A stretch of 64,000 nt of DNA from contig NZ_CP090370.1 of NCBI RefSeq assembly GCF_021431965.1, positions 434,001-498,000 of the forward strand, written 5' to 3'. Within the stretch, counting starts at the first letter, position 1. Every line of letters begins with the position of its first letter. Shown here piece by piece: positions 34,668-44,022 of the stretch. This stretch comes from Erythrobacter sp. SDW2 (GTDB lineage: Bacteria; Pseudomonadota; Alphaproteobacteria; Sphingomonadales; Sphingomonadaceae). A program made the position numbers and the translations under genes. Below the pieces are notes generated by a model, which searched no databases, had not been told where the DNA came from, and saw nothing but the letters and a program-made list of their open reading frames with translations.

Positions 34668-35648
34668 ATGGTGCGCGTGCTTGGCAATGGGGCGAGAAGG
34701 GGTCGCAAGATGGGCTGGATCGGCTGGATCCTCTTGGCGCTGGCCGTTCTGGCCTTGGGCGTGTTCGGCCTGTGGCGCTGGGCCATGGCGACGCAATCGG
34801 TGGCATTGCTCGACCGGGTCGATGCGCTGTTTACCGCCTCGGTCGCGGAGGTTTCCGAACCGGTTGCTTTCGGGACTGCACCGGCGCAGGTGCTGCTGGT
34901 CGCCAAGCCGGCCTCCGCCACCGGACCGCTGCCCGTGGTCGTCTTCATCCACGGCGGCAGCTGGTCGCATGGCAAGGCCGGGGAGTACGGCTTCGTTGCC
35001 CGCAATCTCTCCGCCCGCGGCTATGTGGGGGTCAGCGCGGGATATCGGCTGGTTCCCGGCGGCGAGTATCCGGCCATGCTGGAAGACGGCGCTGCTGCTG
35101 TGCGCTGGGTCCGCGACAATATCGCCCGCTATGGCGGAGATCCCGACCGGATCGTGCTGATGGGTCACTCCGCCGGGGCGTATAATGCGGTCATGCTGGC
35201 ACTCGACCCGCAATGGCTGGCGGCTGCAGGCGTGCCCGCCACCAGCATTCGCGGTGCCATCGGCCTGGCCGGCCCCTATGATTTTCTCCCGCTCGACAGC
35301 GAAGGCACGATCAACGCCTTCGGCAAGGCACCCGATCTGGCAAAGACCCAGCCGATCGGTTTCATCCGCAAGGACGCACCGCCGCTGTTGCTGATCACGG
35401 GCGACGCGGACAAGACGGTTCGCCCCCGCAATTCGAAGGTGCTGGCCAAGGCTTTGAGCGACCTGGGAATACCCACCGACCCGGTGCTGGTCCCCGACAT
35501 GGGGCACGTCGGCATTTTGCTCGCCCTTGCTCGCCCGTTTGAAGGCGACGGTACGGTGAAGAGCGCAATCTTCGATTTCCTCGCCCGCGAGACGGCAACA
35601 GCCCGGCCATCGGATTCTTCAGGGGACATTCAGGCCGCCGCACGCTAA
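34668..35648 (+). CDS. Alpha/beta hydrolase (HSL/esterase type), membrane-anchored
   Basis: 326 residues from ATG 34668, or 312 from the ATG at 34710 (MGWIG...); both have purine-rich upstream stretches. A single N-terminal membrane helix anchors a hormone-sensitive-lipase-type domain: the oxyanion motif FIHGGSWSH near 100, nucleophile GHSAGAY near 166-172, an Asp in ITGDADKTV and the catalytic His in MGHVG. It would hydrolyse esters in the periplasm. It stands 57 bases after the PAS-like gene; no pathway is suggested by its neighbours. Confidence 0.8.
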   Translation: MVRVLGNGARRGRKMGWIGWILLALAVLALGVFGLWRWAMATQSVALLDRVDALFTASVAEVSEPVAFGTAPAQVLLVAKPASATGPLPVVVFIHGGSWSHGKAGEYGFVARNLSARGYVGVSAGYRLVPGGEYPAMLEDGAAAVRWVRDNIARYGGDPDRIVLMGHSAGAYNAVMLALDPQWLAAAGVPATSIRGAIGLAGPYDFLPLDSEGTINAFGKAPDLAKTQPIGFIRKDAPPLLLITGDADKTVRPRNSKVLAKALSDLGIPTDPVLVPDMGHVGILLALARPFEGDGTVKSAIFDFLARETATARPSDSSGDIQAAAR

Positions 35649-35658
35649 TCTGCAGGCA

Positions 35659-37014
35659 ATGCGCATCCTTGCCCGCTTAATCGCGCTCCTTTCACTCGCC
35701 GCTTTCACCGCCCAGCCGGTGATGGCGCAGTCGATCCTGCGCGATGCGGAGACGGAAGCGGTGTTGCAGGACATGGCCGCGCCGCTGGTGTCTGCCGCAG
35801 GGCTGCAGGCTGGCAACGTCGACGTGGTGCTGATCAACGATCCGTCGATCAACGCCTTCGTCGCTGGCGGGCAGGTGGTCTACCTTCACTCCGGACTGAT
35901 CGACGCAGCCGACAATGCCAATGAAGTGCAAGGGGTCATCGCGCATGAACTGGGCCACATTACCGGCGGGCATGTGATCCGCAGCGCCGACAGCTATCGC
36001 GCGGCGACCAATATCACCATCCTCTCGCTGCTGCTCGGCGTAGCCGCCGTCGCAGCCGGGGCAACCGATGCGGGTCTTGCGGCCATGATGGCCGGACAAC
36101 AGGCGGCGCTGGGCAAGTTCCTTGCCTTCAGCCGGGCCCAGGAAAGTTCGGCTGATGCGGCAGGAGCGGAATATCTCTCCAAGGCCGGAATTTCCGGGCG
36201 CGGTTCGCTCGATTTCTTCGGCAAGCTGCTGAACCAGGAATTCCGCTATGGCCGCAGCCAGTCGCCCGAGGCGGAATTCTTCCGCACGCACCCGCTGTCC
36301 AGCGATCGCATCAACCGCCTGCGCGAAGTGTATACCGTCGACCCCGCATGGGAAGCACCGGACGATCCGGAGCTCGAGGCCCGTTTCGCGCGGGTCAAGG
36401 CCAAGCTCTATGGCTATCTCGCCGAACCCGCTTTTGTCCTGCGTGCCTATCCCAAGACCAGGCAGGACATCCCCGCACGCTACGCCCGCGCCTATGCCTA
36501 TCACCGCGATGCGCAGGTCGAGAAGGCGTTGGCAGAAGTTGCCGGCTTGCTCGCCTCGGTGCCGGACGACCCCTATTTCCTCGAGCTCAAGGGCCAGATC
36601 CTGCTCGAATCGGGCCGCGCCGCCGAGGCGATCCCGGCCTTGCGCGAGGCGACCGAACTGACCGGCAACCACCCGCTTATCGCGACCATCTTCGGCCACG
36701 CCCTGATCGCGACCGAGGACCAGACGCACTATGCCGAGGCCGAGAAAGTCCTGCGCGCCGCGGTTGCCCGCGATCGCTGGATGCCCTTTGCCTGGTACCA
36801 GCTCGGCGTCGTCTATGCGGCCCGTGGCGATATGCCGCGCGCCCGCCTCGCCACGGCCGAACAACAGGCGATGAACCGCCAGTGGTTCCTCGCGCTGGGC
36901 AGCGCCCAGGTGGCCGAAGCGGGCCTGCCCGAAGGCTCGCCCGACTGGCTGCGCGCGCAGGACATCCGCATGCAGGCGCAGGCCGAGCTTGAAGCCGAGC
37001 GCGAGCGTCGCTAG
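35659..37014 (+). CDS. Periplasmic M48 zinc metallopeptidase with TPR tail (BepA-like)
   Basis: 451 residues. Signal peptide (residues 1-23), M48 catalytic domain with HELGH at 96-100 and a second-sphere SSADAAGAEYL segment giving the third ligand, then a helical tetratricopeptide region. BepA-type enzymes check and degrade misassembled outer-membrane proteins and LptD; the TPR part docks on the BAM complex. It is followed nine bases later by a DsbA-like oxidoreductase and then a second HExxH protein, a periplasmic quality-control theme. Confidence 0.88.
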   Translation: MRILARLIALLSLAAFTAQPVMAQSILRDAETEAVLQDMAAPLVSAAGLQAGNVDVVLINDPSINAFVAGGQVVYLHSGLIDAADNANEVQGVIAHELGHITGGHVIRSADSYRAATNITILSLLLGVAAVAAGATDAGLAAMMAGQQAALGKFLAFSRAQESSADAAGAEYLSKAGISGRGSLDFFGKLLNQEFRYGRSQSPEAEFFRTHPLSSDRINRLREVYTVDPAWEAPDDPELEARFARVKAKLYGYLAEPAFVLRAYPKTRQDIPARYARAYAYHRDAQVEKALAEVAGLLASVPDDPYFLELKGQILLESGRAAEAIPALREATELTGNHPLIATIFGHALIATEDQTHYAEAEKVLRAAVARDRWMPFAWYQLGVVYAARGDMPRARLATAEQQAMNRQWFLALGSAQVAEAGLPEGSPDWLRAQDIRMQAQAELEAERERR

Positions 37015-37023
37015 CGCCTCGCC

Positions 37024-37740
37024 ATGCAGCGCACACTCCTGACCATCGTTCTGAGCCTTGTCGCCGGTTTTGCCGGGGCAGCCGCCTTCACCTACAGCGG
37101 CCTCGGCGACCGCCAGGTCGAGCGCTACCTGCTGGCAAATCCCGAGCTGCTGCCCCGGGTTGTCGCCGAACTGGAAAAGGTCCAGGCGCAGGAACGTCTG
37201 GCCAGCGCGGGGATGGACATCTTCAAGCCGTTCGACGGAGCGATCCTGGGCAACCCCAATGGCAAGCACACACTGGTCAAGTTCACCGATTACAATTGCG
37301 GTTATTGCCGCGCGAGCGCCGAAGAAGTGCAGAAACTGCTCGCCGCCGACCCCGAACTGAAAGTCATAATCCGCGAATGGCCGATCTTCGGTGGCAGCGA
37401 CAAAGTGGCCGCCCTGGCGCTCGCGGCGACGAGACAGGGGAAGTACGAAGCCTTCCATCAGGCGCTGTTCGCCGGCGGCGATACCAGCGAGGCTGGCATG
37501 GCCGCAGCAGCGCGCGAGGTGGGTCTCGATCTCGAAAAGCTGAAAGCCGACGCCGCGAGTCCGCAGATCGCCTACGAGCTCAACCGCAACACGCAGTGGG
37601 CGCAGGAACTCGGCTTCACCGGCACCCCCAGCTGGATTGCCGGCGGGCGCATCATCGAAGGCGCAGTCCCGGCCGAGACGCTGGCCGAAGCCATTGCCGG
37701 TGGCGATTCGGGCGGCGGGAGCGGGGCAGGCGGCAAGTGA
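37024..37740 (+). CDS. DsbA-like thiol:disulfide oxidoreductase
   Basis: 238 residues: an N-terminal membrane/signal segment (LTIVLSLVAGFAGAAAF), then a DsbA thioredoxin domain with CGYC at 92-95 after KFTDYN and the cis-proline segment GTPSW near residue 200. It oxidises or isomerises disulfides in the periplasm. Relatives near this branch resemble ScsC and Com1. Its GTGA stop/start overlap couples it to the following metallopeptidase. Confidence 0.88.
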   Translation: MQRTLLTIVLSLVAGFAGAAAFTYSGLGDRQVERYLLANPELLPRVVAELEKVQAQERLASAGMDIFKPFDGAILGNPNGKHTLVKFTDYNCGYCRASAEEVQKLLAADPELKVIIREWPIFGGSDKVAALALAATRQGKYEAFHQALFAGGDTSEAGMAAAAREVGLDLEKLKADAASPQIAYELNRNTQWAQELGFTGTPSWIAGGRIIEGAVPAETLAEAIAGGDSGGGSGAGGK

Positions 37741-38696
37741 CCTTGCGCCCGGCGTGGCTGGGTGTCTGCTCGCTGCTGGTGGCAGTGGCAGCAAGCGGGG
37801 CGTCACCCCTGCCCGCCGGCTTCGCCGAGCTGCGCGCGAAAGACGAAAAGGTGTCGCGGATCGGCTTCGCGCTGGCGACCGGCAATGCTGCCTATTGCGA
37901 CACGCTGACCCCGGCAACGGGCTTGCTGCTGCACGATGTTGCGACCTATGCCGACGGCGTTTCGTTGCGCGAGACCCTGGGCCTGAGCGGCGATATCGGG
38001 GTGCAGGTCGTCGTCCCCGGCTCGCCTGCGGCCAAAGCGCTTATTGCGCCCGACCAGACCATTGCGGCCGTGGCGGGCCTGACCATAACCACTATCCCGA
38101 CCGAAGACAGGAAGAGCTGGGAACGGCTCGTCGCTGTCAACGAGGCGATGGAGCGATCGCTGGCGCAGGGCGGCACGCTGGCGCTGCAAATTGCAGGGCA
38201 GGAGCCGGTCACCCTGGCGGGGGTTCCCGCTTGCGCCACCCGCTGGGAAGTCGGTCCGCTGGGCAAGCGCGCTGTGGCGGACGGCACCCGGGTCGTGATC
38301 GGCGAGAAATTCCCCGGCTTCGAGTGGGACGAGGAACTGCTGGCCGCGGTGATGGCGCACGAACTGGCGCACAATGTCCTGAAGCACCGCACATGGCTCG
38401 ATGCGCGTGGGCGCAAACAGAAGGACATTCGCCTGACCGAACGCGAGGCTGACCGGCTCGCCCCCTGGCTGCTCGCCAATGCCGGCTACGAGCCGGCGGC
38501 CGCGCTGCGCTTCATGAAGACATGGGGACCGGACTACAGCGGAGGCTGGCTCTTTCGCAAACGCACTCACGACGGCTGGGACGAACGCGCCGAGGCGATG
38601 GAGAGAGAAATCCCACTGGTCGAAGCGCAGCTTGCCAAGAGTGGGCAAGCCGACTGGCGTACCCACTTCGAGCGCGAGATCGCACTGTCGCAATAG
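37737..38696 (+). CDS. Exported PDZ-like/M48-like metallopeptidase
   Basis: 319 residues from a GTG at 37737 that shares bases with the preceding TGA. A signal peptide (residues 1-22) is followed by a PDZ-like portion (GDIGVQVVVPGSPAAKALIAPDQTIAAVAG) and then a zinc site HELAH at 208-212, with TEREADRL near 233-240 as the likely third ligand. This M48-like arrangement, small and without TPRs, suggests a second periplasmic protease. Coupling to the DsbA gene and nearness to the BepA-like protease support a joint envelope quality-control role. Confidence 0.8.
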   Translation: MTLRPAWLGVCSLLVAVAASGASPLPAGFAELRAKDEKVSRIGFALATGNAAYCDTLTPATGLLLHDVATYADGVSLRETLGLSGDIGVQVVVPGSPAAKALIAPDQTIAAVAGLTITTIPTEDRKSWERLVAVNEAMERSLAQGGTLALQIAGQEPVTLAGVPACATRWEVGPLGKRAVADGTRVVIGEKFPGFEWDEELLAAVMAHELAHNVLKHRTWLDARGRKQKDIRLTEREADRLAPWLLANAGYEPAAALRFMKTWGPDYSGGWLFRKRTHDGWDERAEAMEREIPLVEAQLAKSGQADWRTHFEREIALSQ

Positions 38697-38699
38697 GCC

Positions 38700-39341
38700 C
38701 TAAGCGGCCTCTTCGACCGCCTTGGTGTACATCGAATTGATAGGCCGTTCGAACACCCGGCGCACCATCGGTTCGAAGAACTCGAGCGGCTCCGATTCGT
38801 AGTCCGGATCGAAGGCGGCCTGGTCGTATTTCTCGCAGAACTCGGCGCAGGCGGCGTAGTGCGGGTGATCCCCGAACCGGTCGCGAATGTTGCGATCCAT
38901 GCCGAGGTGGTGGAAGTAGTAATAGCCCTGGAACGCACCGTGGTTCTGGCAGATCCAGTGCAATTCTTCCGACACGAATGGCTTGAGGATCGAGGCAGCG
39001 ACTTCAGGATGGTTGTAGCTGCCGAGCGTATCGCCAATGTCATGCAGCAGCGCCATCACCACATAGGGTTCATCCCGCCCGTCGCGGTAGGCGCGGGTCG
39101 CGGTCTGCAGCGAGTGTTCGAGCCGGTCGACCGGGAAACCGCCGAAGTCACCGTCGAGCAGCCGAAGATGGTCGAGCACGCGATCCGCCAACCCCTTGGC
39201 GAATGCCGAGTATTCGCCGCCGATGATGGCCCAGTCTTCTGCCGTGCCTTCCTTCATCTCGCGGAACTTTGCCCGCTGATGCGCGCTGTCCGCTGCGTGG
39301 CCGGGTTCGTGGCCAGGGTCGGGGTGGTGCGGTGCGTTCAT
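38700..39341 (-). CDS. HD domain-containing phosphohydrolase
   Basis: 213 residues from ATG 39341, which has GAGGAGAG upstream. The His/Asp metal signature is in VDRLEHSLQTATRAYRDG followed by VVMALLHDIGDTLGSYNH, giving the HD pair and flanking ligands. The N-terminus is His- and Glu-rich (NAPHHPDPGHEPGH). HD enzymes hydrolyse nucleotides or phosphoesters; this branch resembles the group that includes phosphonate-degrading PhnZ-like enzymes, but the specific substrate is unknown. Three bases separate its end from that of the convergent peptidase gene. Confidence 0.75.
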   Translation of the reverse strand: MNAPHHPDPGHEPGHAADSAHQRAKFREMKEGTAEDWAIIGGEYSAFAKGLADRVLDHLRLLDGDFGGFPVDRLEHSLQTATRAYRDGRDEPYVVMALLHDIGDTLGSYNHPEVAASILKPFVSEELHWICQNHGAFQGYYYFHHLGMDRNIRDRFGDHPHYAACAEFCEKYDQAAFDPDYESEPLEFFEPMVRRVFERPINSMYTKAVEEAA

Positions 39342-39434
39342 GGCAATCTCTCCTCTGCGCACCCATAATATGGCACAACCGACCGGACTGCAAAATATCT
39401 GACGTTTGGAAGCAAAGGCGCTAAGACCCGCATT

Positions 39435-40631
39435 ATGGCTGTCCTGCCCTTTCGCCCCACGCCGTTCTTCGAGAACAAGAACCGGGCCTTCTGGAACCTG
39501 CAGTTCGCGGGCTGGGCCGGCGCGGTCGTGCTGCGCTCGATCCAGGGGATCTCGAACGGACAGAGCGCCTCCTACATCATCCTGATGCTGATCGTGGGGG
39601 TGACGGGGTTCTCGATCAGCACGGTCCTGTCGGTGATCTACCGCAAGGTCATCAACCGGTCGCCACTGGTCACATGGGGCGTGACGGCAGCGGCGCTGGC
39701 AGCGGCCGTGGTCACTTATGCGGTGGTCGAGGCATGGGTCGTGGGACTCTATTTCTCGGACCGCGAAGCCACGCTGACCCAGCTGGTACTGCTCTACCTG
39801 TTCTTCGATTTTTCGCTGCTGGGAGCATGGACCGGGCTGTATTACGCGATCAACTTCTTCCTCCAGGTCGAAGAGCAGAACGACCGCCTGCTGCGGCTGG
39901 AGGCGCAGGCAACCAGCGCCCAGCTGGCCATGCTGCGCTATCAACTCAACCCGCATTTTCTGTTCAACACGCTCAATTCGATCAGCACGCTGGTGCTTCT
40001 GAAGCAGACCGAGCCCGCCAATGCGATGCTGACCCGCCTGTCCGGATTTCTGCGGCATACGTTGATCAGCGAGCCCGGCGGCAAGGTGACCGTGGCGCAG
40101 GAAGTCGAGACGCTGAAGCTCTATCTCGACATCGAGCGGATGCGGTTCGAGGAGCGGCTGCGGACCGAATTCGACATTTCGCCCGAAGCGTCCAAATCCG
40201 TTCTGCCGTCACTGCTGCTCCAGCCGCTGGTCGAGAATGCGATCAAATATGCCGTCTCGCCGCAGGAGGAGGGCGCGCGCATCAGCCTCTCGGCGCAACT
40301 GGTCGGACCAAGGCTTCGCATCACCGTGTCCGACACCGGCCCGGGATTGCAAAGGCCCGAGACGAGGGCCAGCCTGCCCCTTGCACTGGCGGGCAAGCCT
40401 GTCTCCACCGGAGTCGGCCTCGCCAATATCCGCGACCGCCTGCAACAGGCCTATGGAGACGACCACCTGTTCGAAATCCGCACACCCGATGATGGCGGTT
40501 TCACCGTCGTGATCGAGATCCCCCACGAAACCGCGTTGGACGATGCCGCAACCGCGCTGCCCCCCGCAGCCGCGCCTGTGCTGCATGCCAATGTGGAATC
40601 GCTAGATGCGCATCGCGCTACCGGAAGCTGA
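39435..40631 (+). CDS. LytS-type membrane sensor histidine kinase
   Basis: 398 residues: four membrane helices (about 25-145), a short coil, then the HPK7-type dimerisation domain with phosphoacceptor His174 in LNPHFLFNTLNS and a HATPase domain with the N-box LLLQPLVENAIKYA and G-boxes DTGPG and GVGLANIRDR. It phosphorylates the LytTR response regulator encoded four bases downstream. Input unknown; the membrane part has no recognisable sensory domain. Confidence 0.92.
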   Translation: MAVLPFRPTPFFENKNRAFWNLQFAGWAGAVVLRSIQGISNGQSASYIILMLIVGVTGFSISTVLSVIYRKVINRSPLVTWGVTAAALAAAVVTYAVVEAWVVGLYFSDREATLTQLVLLYLFFDFSLLGAWTGLYYAINFFLQVEEQNDRLLRLEAQATSAQLAMLRYQLNPHFLFNTLNSISTLVLLKQTEPANAMLTRLSGFLRHTLISEPGGKVTVAQEVETLKLYLDIERMRFEERLRTEFDISPEASKSVLPSLLLQPLVENAIKYAVSPQEEGARISLSAQLVGPRLRITVSDTGPGLQRPETRASLPLALAGKPVSTGVGLANIRDRLQQAYGDDHLFEIRTPDDGGFTVVIEIPHETALDDAATALPPAAAPVLHANVESLDAHRATGS

Positions 40632-40634
40632 CCC

Positions 40635-41432
40635 ATGACCATACGTACCATCCTCGTCGACGACGAAAAGCTCGCCATCCAGGGCCTCCAGTTGCGGCTG
40701 GCCCCGTTCGAAGACGTCGAGATCATCGGCACCTGTTCCAACGGCCGCGAAGCGATCCGCAAGATCAAGACCGAGAAGCCCGACCTCGTTTTCCTCGATA
40801 TCCAGATGCCCGGGTTCGACGGCTTCAGCGTGGTCAAGGGCGTGATGGAGATCGACCCGCCGCTGTTCGTGTTCGTCACCGCCTACCAGGAACATGCCAT
40901 CCGCGCCTTCGAAGCCAATGCGCTGCACTATCTGATGAAACCTGTCGACGAGAGTGCGCTGGCCGACACCATCGAGCGTGTGCGCCAGCGACTGGCCGAG
41001 AAGCGCAGCGCCGAGGAAGCCGGCAAGCTGATGAACGTCCTCACCGAAGTCGCTCCTGAAGTGGCCGAGGAGATGGCCGAGAGCGCCGAGGAGAGCGGCG
41101 AACGCTTCGAGAAGCTTATCAACGTCAAGGACCAGGGCCAGATCTTCCGGGTCGACGTCGATACCATCGAGCGGATCGAAGCTGCCGGCGACTACATGGT
41201 GATCTATACGGCCGAGAATTCCCGCATCCTGCGCGAGACGATGAAGGATCTCGAGCGCCGCCTCGACCCGCGCATCTTCCAGCGCGTCCACCGTAGCTGG
41301 ATCGTCAACCTCGACCAGGTGCGCCAGGTGCGCCCGCACACCAATGGCGAATGTTTCCTTGTGCTGGCCTCGGGTGCGGAAGTGAAGGTTTCGCGGTCGT
41401 ACAGGGATGTCGTCGCCCGCTTCGTTCACTGA
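40635..41432 (+). CDS. LytTR family response regulator
   Basis: 265 residues: receiver domain with phosphoacceptor Asp55 in LVFLDIQMPGFDG and the T/K pair downstream, an acidic linker (about 130-165), and a C-terminal LytTR DNA-binding domain (about 165-262, ending SRSYRDVVARF). Partner of the histidine kinase immediately upstream. LytTR regulators bind direct-repeat sites to control cell-surface or virulence genes; targets here unknown. Confidence 0.92.
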   Translation: MTIRTILVDDEKLAIQGLQLRLAPFEDVEIIGTCSNGREAIRKIKTEKPDLVFLDIQMPGFDGFSVVKGVMEIDPPLFVFVTAYQEHAIRAFEANALHYLMKPVDESALADTIERVRQRLAEKRSAEEAGKLMNVLTEVAPEVAEEMAESAEESGERFEKLINVKDQGQIFRVDVDTIERIEAAGDYMVIYTAENSRILRETMKDLERRLDPRIFQRVHRSWIVNLDQVRQVRPHTNGECFLVLASGAEVKVSRSYRDVVARFVH

Positions 41433-41552
41433 TGTCTTCCGCTCGCGCCTCCGCGTGAGCGTCCTCGGTGCTGTTCCTTCGCTTTGCTTAGGGCACCTGC
41501 GGGCGCGCGGTCGCGCTTGCCGGACCTCCCCCGGCCCGGTTAGGAGCGTCTC

Positions 41553-42413
41553 ATGGCATTCAGTATCCCCGGCTTCGACCTTGACCGTTTTGTCCGCGAC
41601 ACGCTGGCGGAGGACCTTGGCGAGGGCCTGCCCGGCGGCGGCCATGATGTCACTTCGGAAAGCGTGATCCCGGCCGAGGCGCGGTTCCAGGGGGTGATGG
41701 ACAGCCGCGACGCCATCGTCGTCGCGGGCCTGCCGGTGGCCGAGGCCTTCTTCCGGGCGCTCGACCCGGCGATGGAGATCGAGATCCTCGCCGAGGAAGG
41801 CGCACAGGTGCCTGCGGGCACCGACCTGATGCGCCTTTCCGGCAATGCCCGCGCCATGCTGACGGCGGAGCGCAGCGCGCTCAACACCGTGCAACACCTC
41901 AGCGGCATTGCCACCATGGTGCGCGAGTATGTGACGGCGATGGACAATGCGGCCTGCACCCTGCTCGATACCCGCAAGACCATTCCCGGGCTGCGCCATC
42001 TCGAGAAATACGCCACCCGCATGGGCGGCGCGGCCAACCACCGCATGGGTCTGTGGGATGCGGCGATGATCAAGGACAACCACGTCCTCGTCGCCGGATC
42101 GGTCGGCGAAGCCGTGCGCCGCGCAGTAGACGCCGGGGTGAAGGAGATCATCTGCGAGGTCGACCGGCTCGACCAGATCGAACCGGCCCTCGCGGCGGGC
42201 GCAACCCGGCTGCTGCTCGACAATATGGCGCCTGACATGCTGCGCGAGGCGGTCGGCATCGTCGCCGGGCGCGTCCCGACCGAGGCCAGCGGCGGAATCA
42301 ACTTGCAGACCATCAAGGCCAAGGCCGCGACAGGGGTGGATTACGTCTCCGTCGGCCGCCTGACGCAAAGCGCTCCAGCCGCGGACATCGGATTGGATTT
42401 CACGCCACTGTGA
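41553..42413 (+). CDS. nadC: Nicotinate-nucleotide diphosphorylase (carboxylating)
   Basis: 286 residues, full length. Features of quinolinate phosphoribosyltransferase: the ERSALNTVQHLSGIAT segment, LLDTRKTIPGLRHLEKYA with the phosphate-binding Arg and Lys, HRMGLWDAAMIKDNH, and the terminal EASGGI...YVSVGRLTQSAP. It makes nicotinic acid mononucleotide from quinolinate and PRPP in NAD synthesis. The RNase T2 gene begins at a GTG overlapping its TGA, so the two are coupled. Confidence 0.96.
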   Translation: MAFSIPGFDLDRFVRDTLAEDLGEGLPGGGHDVTSESVIPAEARFQGVMDSRDAIVVAGLPVAEAFFRALDPAMEIEILAEEGAQVPAGTDLMRLSGNARAMLTAERSALNTVQHLSGIATMVREYVTAMDNAACTLLDTRKTIPGLRHLEKYATRMGGAANHRMGLWDAAMIKDNHVLVAGSVGEAVRRAVDAGVKEIICEVDRLDQIEPALAAGATRLLLDNMAPDMLREAVGIVAGRVPTEASGGINLQTIKAKAATGVDYVSVGRLTQSAPAADIGLDFTPL

Positions 42414-43108
42414 GGATTGCTCTCGCCACCATCGTCGCGATGCTCGTCGTTTGCCCTGCGAGCGCCCAATCCTACCAGTGCCGCGTACCGCAAAGCCTGT
42501 TGGTCCCGGACGCCAGGCAGGACGGCCCGACCCGCCGCCTGCCCGTCACCGGCTACACCTTCGCGATGAGCTGGTCGCCCGAGTTCTGCCGCACGCGCCA
42601 ATCATCGCCGCAGCATCGCGAGCAATGCTCGGGTCGCAACGGCCGCTTCGGCATGGTGGTCCACGGCCTGTGGCCCGACGGGCGCTCGGTCTGGCCGCAA
42701 TATTGCCCCAGCGCGGGGCGTGTGAGTGTGCCCGAGGCGAAGAAGAACCTGTGCATGATGCCCTCCGCCCGGCTGATGGCCCACCAATGGCGCAAGCACG
42801 GCGCCTGCATGGCGCGCAGCCCGGAAAGCTATTTCAAGGTCACCCGGATGATCTGGGGCAGCATAGCGCACCCCGACTACGACCGGCTGAGCCGCGAGGA
42901 CGGGCTGACCGCCGGCAAGATCCGCGCCGCCTTCCAGCTCGCTAACCCCGACTGGCGACCGGAGCGGGTCGGGATCAGGCTCAACGCGCGCGGCTGGCTG
43001 GAGGAAGTGCGGCTCTGCTACGGCAAGGACTGGCTGCCGACCCGGTGCAGGCGCAGCCAACTCGGCGCGGGCGACAATGTGAAGGCGAAGATCTGGCGGG
43101 GACTCTAG
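42410..43108 (+). CDS. Ribonuclease T2 family protein, exported
   Basis: 232 residues from a GTG at 42410 with a signal peptide ending SAQ (about residue 20). Both conserved catalytic boxes are present: CAS I in VVHGLWPDGRSVWPQYC and CAS II in HQWRKHGACM, and Cys pairs typical of the family. RNase T2 enzymes cleave RNA through 2',3'-cyclic phosphates in the periplasm or outside the cell. It overlaps nadC by four bases and its TAG overlaps the convergent tadA stop at CTAG (43105-43108). Confidence 0.92.
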   Translation: MRIALATIVAMLVVCPASAQSYQCRVPQSLLVPDARQDGPTRRLPVTGYTFAMSWSPEFCRTRQSSPQHREQCSGRNGRFGMVVHGLWPDGRSVWPQYCPSAGRVSVPEAKKNLCMMPSARLMAHQWRKHGACMARSPESYFKVTRMIWGSIAHPDYDRLSREDGLTAGKIRAAFQLANPDWRPERVGIRLNARGWLEEVRLCYGKDWLPTRCRRSQLGAGDNVKAKIWRGL

Positions 43109-43572
43109 CGACGGCTCGCAAAAAACGACCGCAACAGTCCCGCCGCTTCCTCCGCCCCCATGCCGGAATAAACCTCCGGCGCATGCAGGCACTGTTCCTG
43201 CTCGAACACCCGCGCGCCGTGTTCGACGGCGCCGCCCTTGGGATCGCTGGCGGCGTAATAGAGGCGGGCGATGCGCGCATGGCTGATCGCGCCGGCGCAC
43301 ATGGCGCAGGGCTCCAGCGTCACCCACAGGTCGCAGCCTTCGAGCCGTTCCTGGCCGAGCGCCTTCGCCGCCGCGCGAATCGCGGCGATTTCGGCATGAG
43401 CGGTAGGGTCGTGGTCGGTGCGGGGCGAGTTGTGGGCCACTGCCACGACGGAATCGCCGCGCATGACGACGGCACCGATCGGCACCTCACCCTGCGCGGC
43501 GGCCTCGCGCGCGGCATCGAGCGCGCGCAACATGGGCGACGGGACCGGCCAGCGTGGGCGCGGCCCCGTCAT
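43105..43572 (-). CDS. tadA: tRNA adenosine(34) deaminase
   Basis: 155 residues with the cytidine-deaminase fold: HAE at 59-61 (zinc ligand and catalytic Glu) and PCAMC at 88-92 (zinc Cys), plus a HNSPRTDHDPTAHAE segment. It converts A34 to inosine in tRNA-Arg(ACG). It is convergent with the RNase T2 gene, their stop codons sharing CTAG. Confidence 0.95.
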   Translation of the reverse strand: MTGPRPRWPVPSPMLRALDAAREAAAQGEVPIGAVVMRGDSVVAVAHNSPRTDHDPTAHAEIAAIRAAAKALGQERLEGCDLWVTLEPCAMCAGAISHARIARLYYAASDPKGGAVEHGARVFEQEQCLHAPEVYSGMGAEEAAGLLRSFFASRR

Positions 43573-43587
43573 GCCCGGATCGGGCCT

Positions 43588-43833
43588 TTATTCGTTCCCG
43601 GTGACCGGTTCGCCTTCTGCATCGTCAGGCATTTTCACGTCGACATCGGGAACGTCAACGGTGACTTCCTCGGTGCCGACATCGACGTCGGCGGTTTCGA
43701 CGTCGTATTCGGGCATATTGCCCCCTTCGACCTTGACCTCGGGCACTTCGGCTTCTTCAGTCTGGTCGACATCGCACGCAACGACGCCAAGGGCGAGACC
43801 GGCAGCAGCGGCGAGGGTGGCAAATTTCTTCAT
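43588..43833 (-). CDS. Small acidic lipoprotein, Asp/Val-repeat
   Basis: 81 residues. The signal with lipobox GVVAC (mature from about Cys20) marks a lipoprotein. The rest is very acidic with repeated D-V pairs (VETADVDVGTEEVTVDVPDVDVKMPDD), no aromatic core and no known domain. It may bind cations or be a spacer on the outer membrane. It ends 16 bases upstream of the tadA start on the same strand. Function unknown. Confidence 0.65.
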   Translation of the reverse strand: MKKFATLAAAAGLALGVVACDVDQTEEAEVPEVKVEGGNMPEYDVETADVDVGTEEVTVDVPDVDVKMPDDAEGEPVTGNE

Positions 43834-44022
43834 CGTGTTTCTCCCCAGGGGATGTCTTTATCGAATGCGGTCGCGGCCGCGGCGATGAGGAGATAACGGA
43901 GCGTCGGCACAAATGTTCCGTCACCCCCGATCAGCCAAAGGAGCGGTTGACGATTCGCCCCTCCCCCGCTATGCGCGCGCCTTTCCCGGCATTGACCGAT
44001 ATTTTTTGAGAAGAGACGAACC

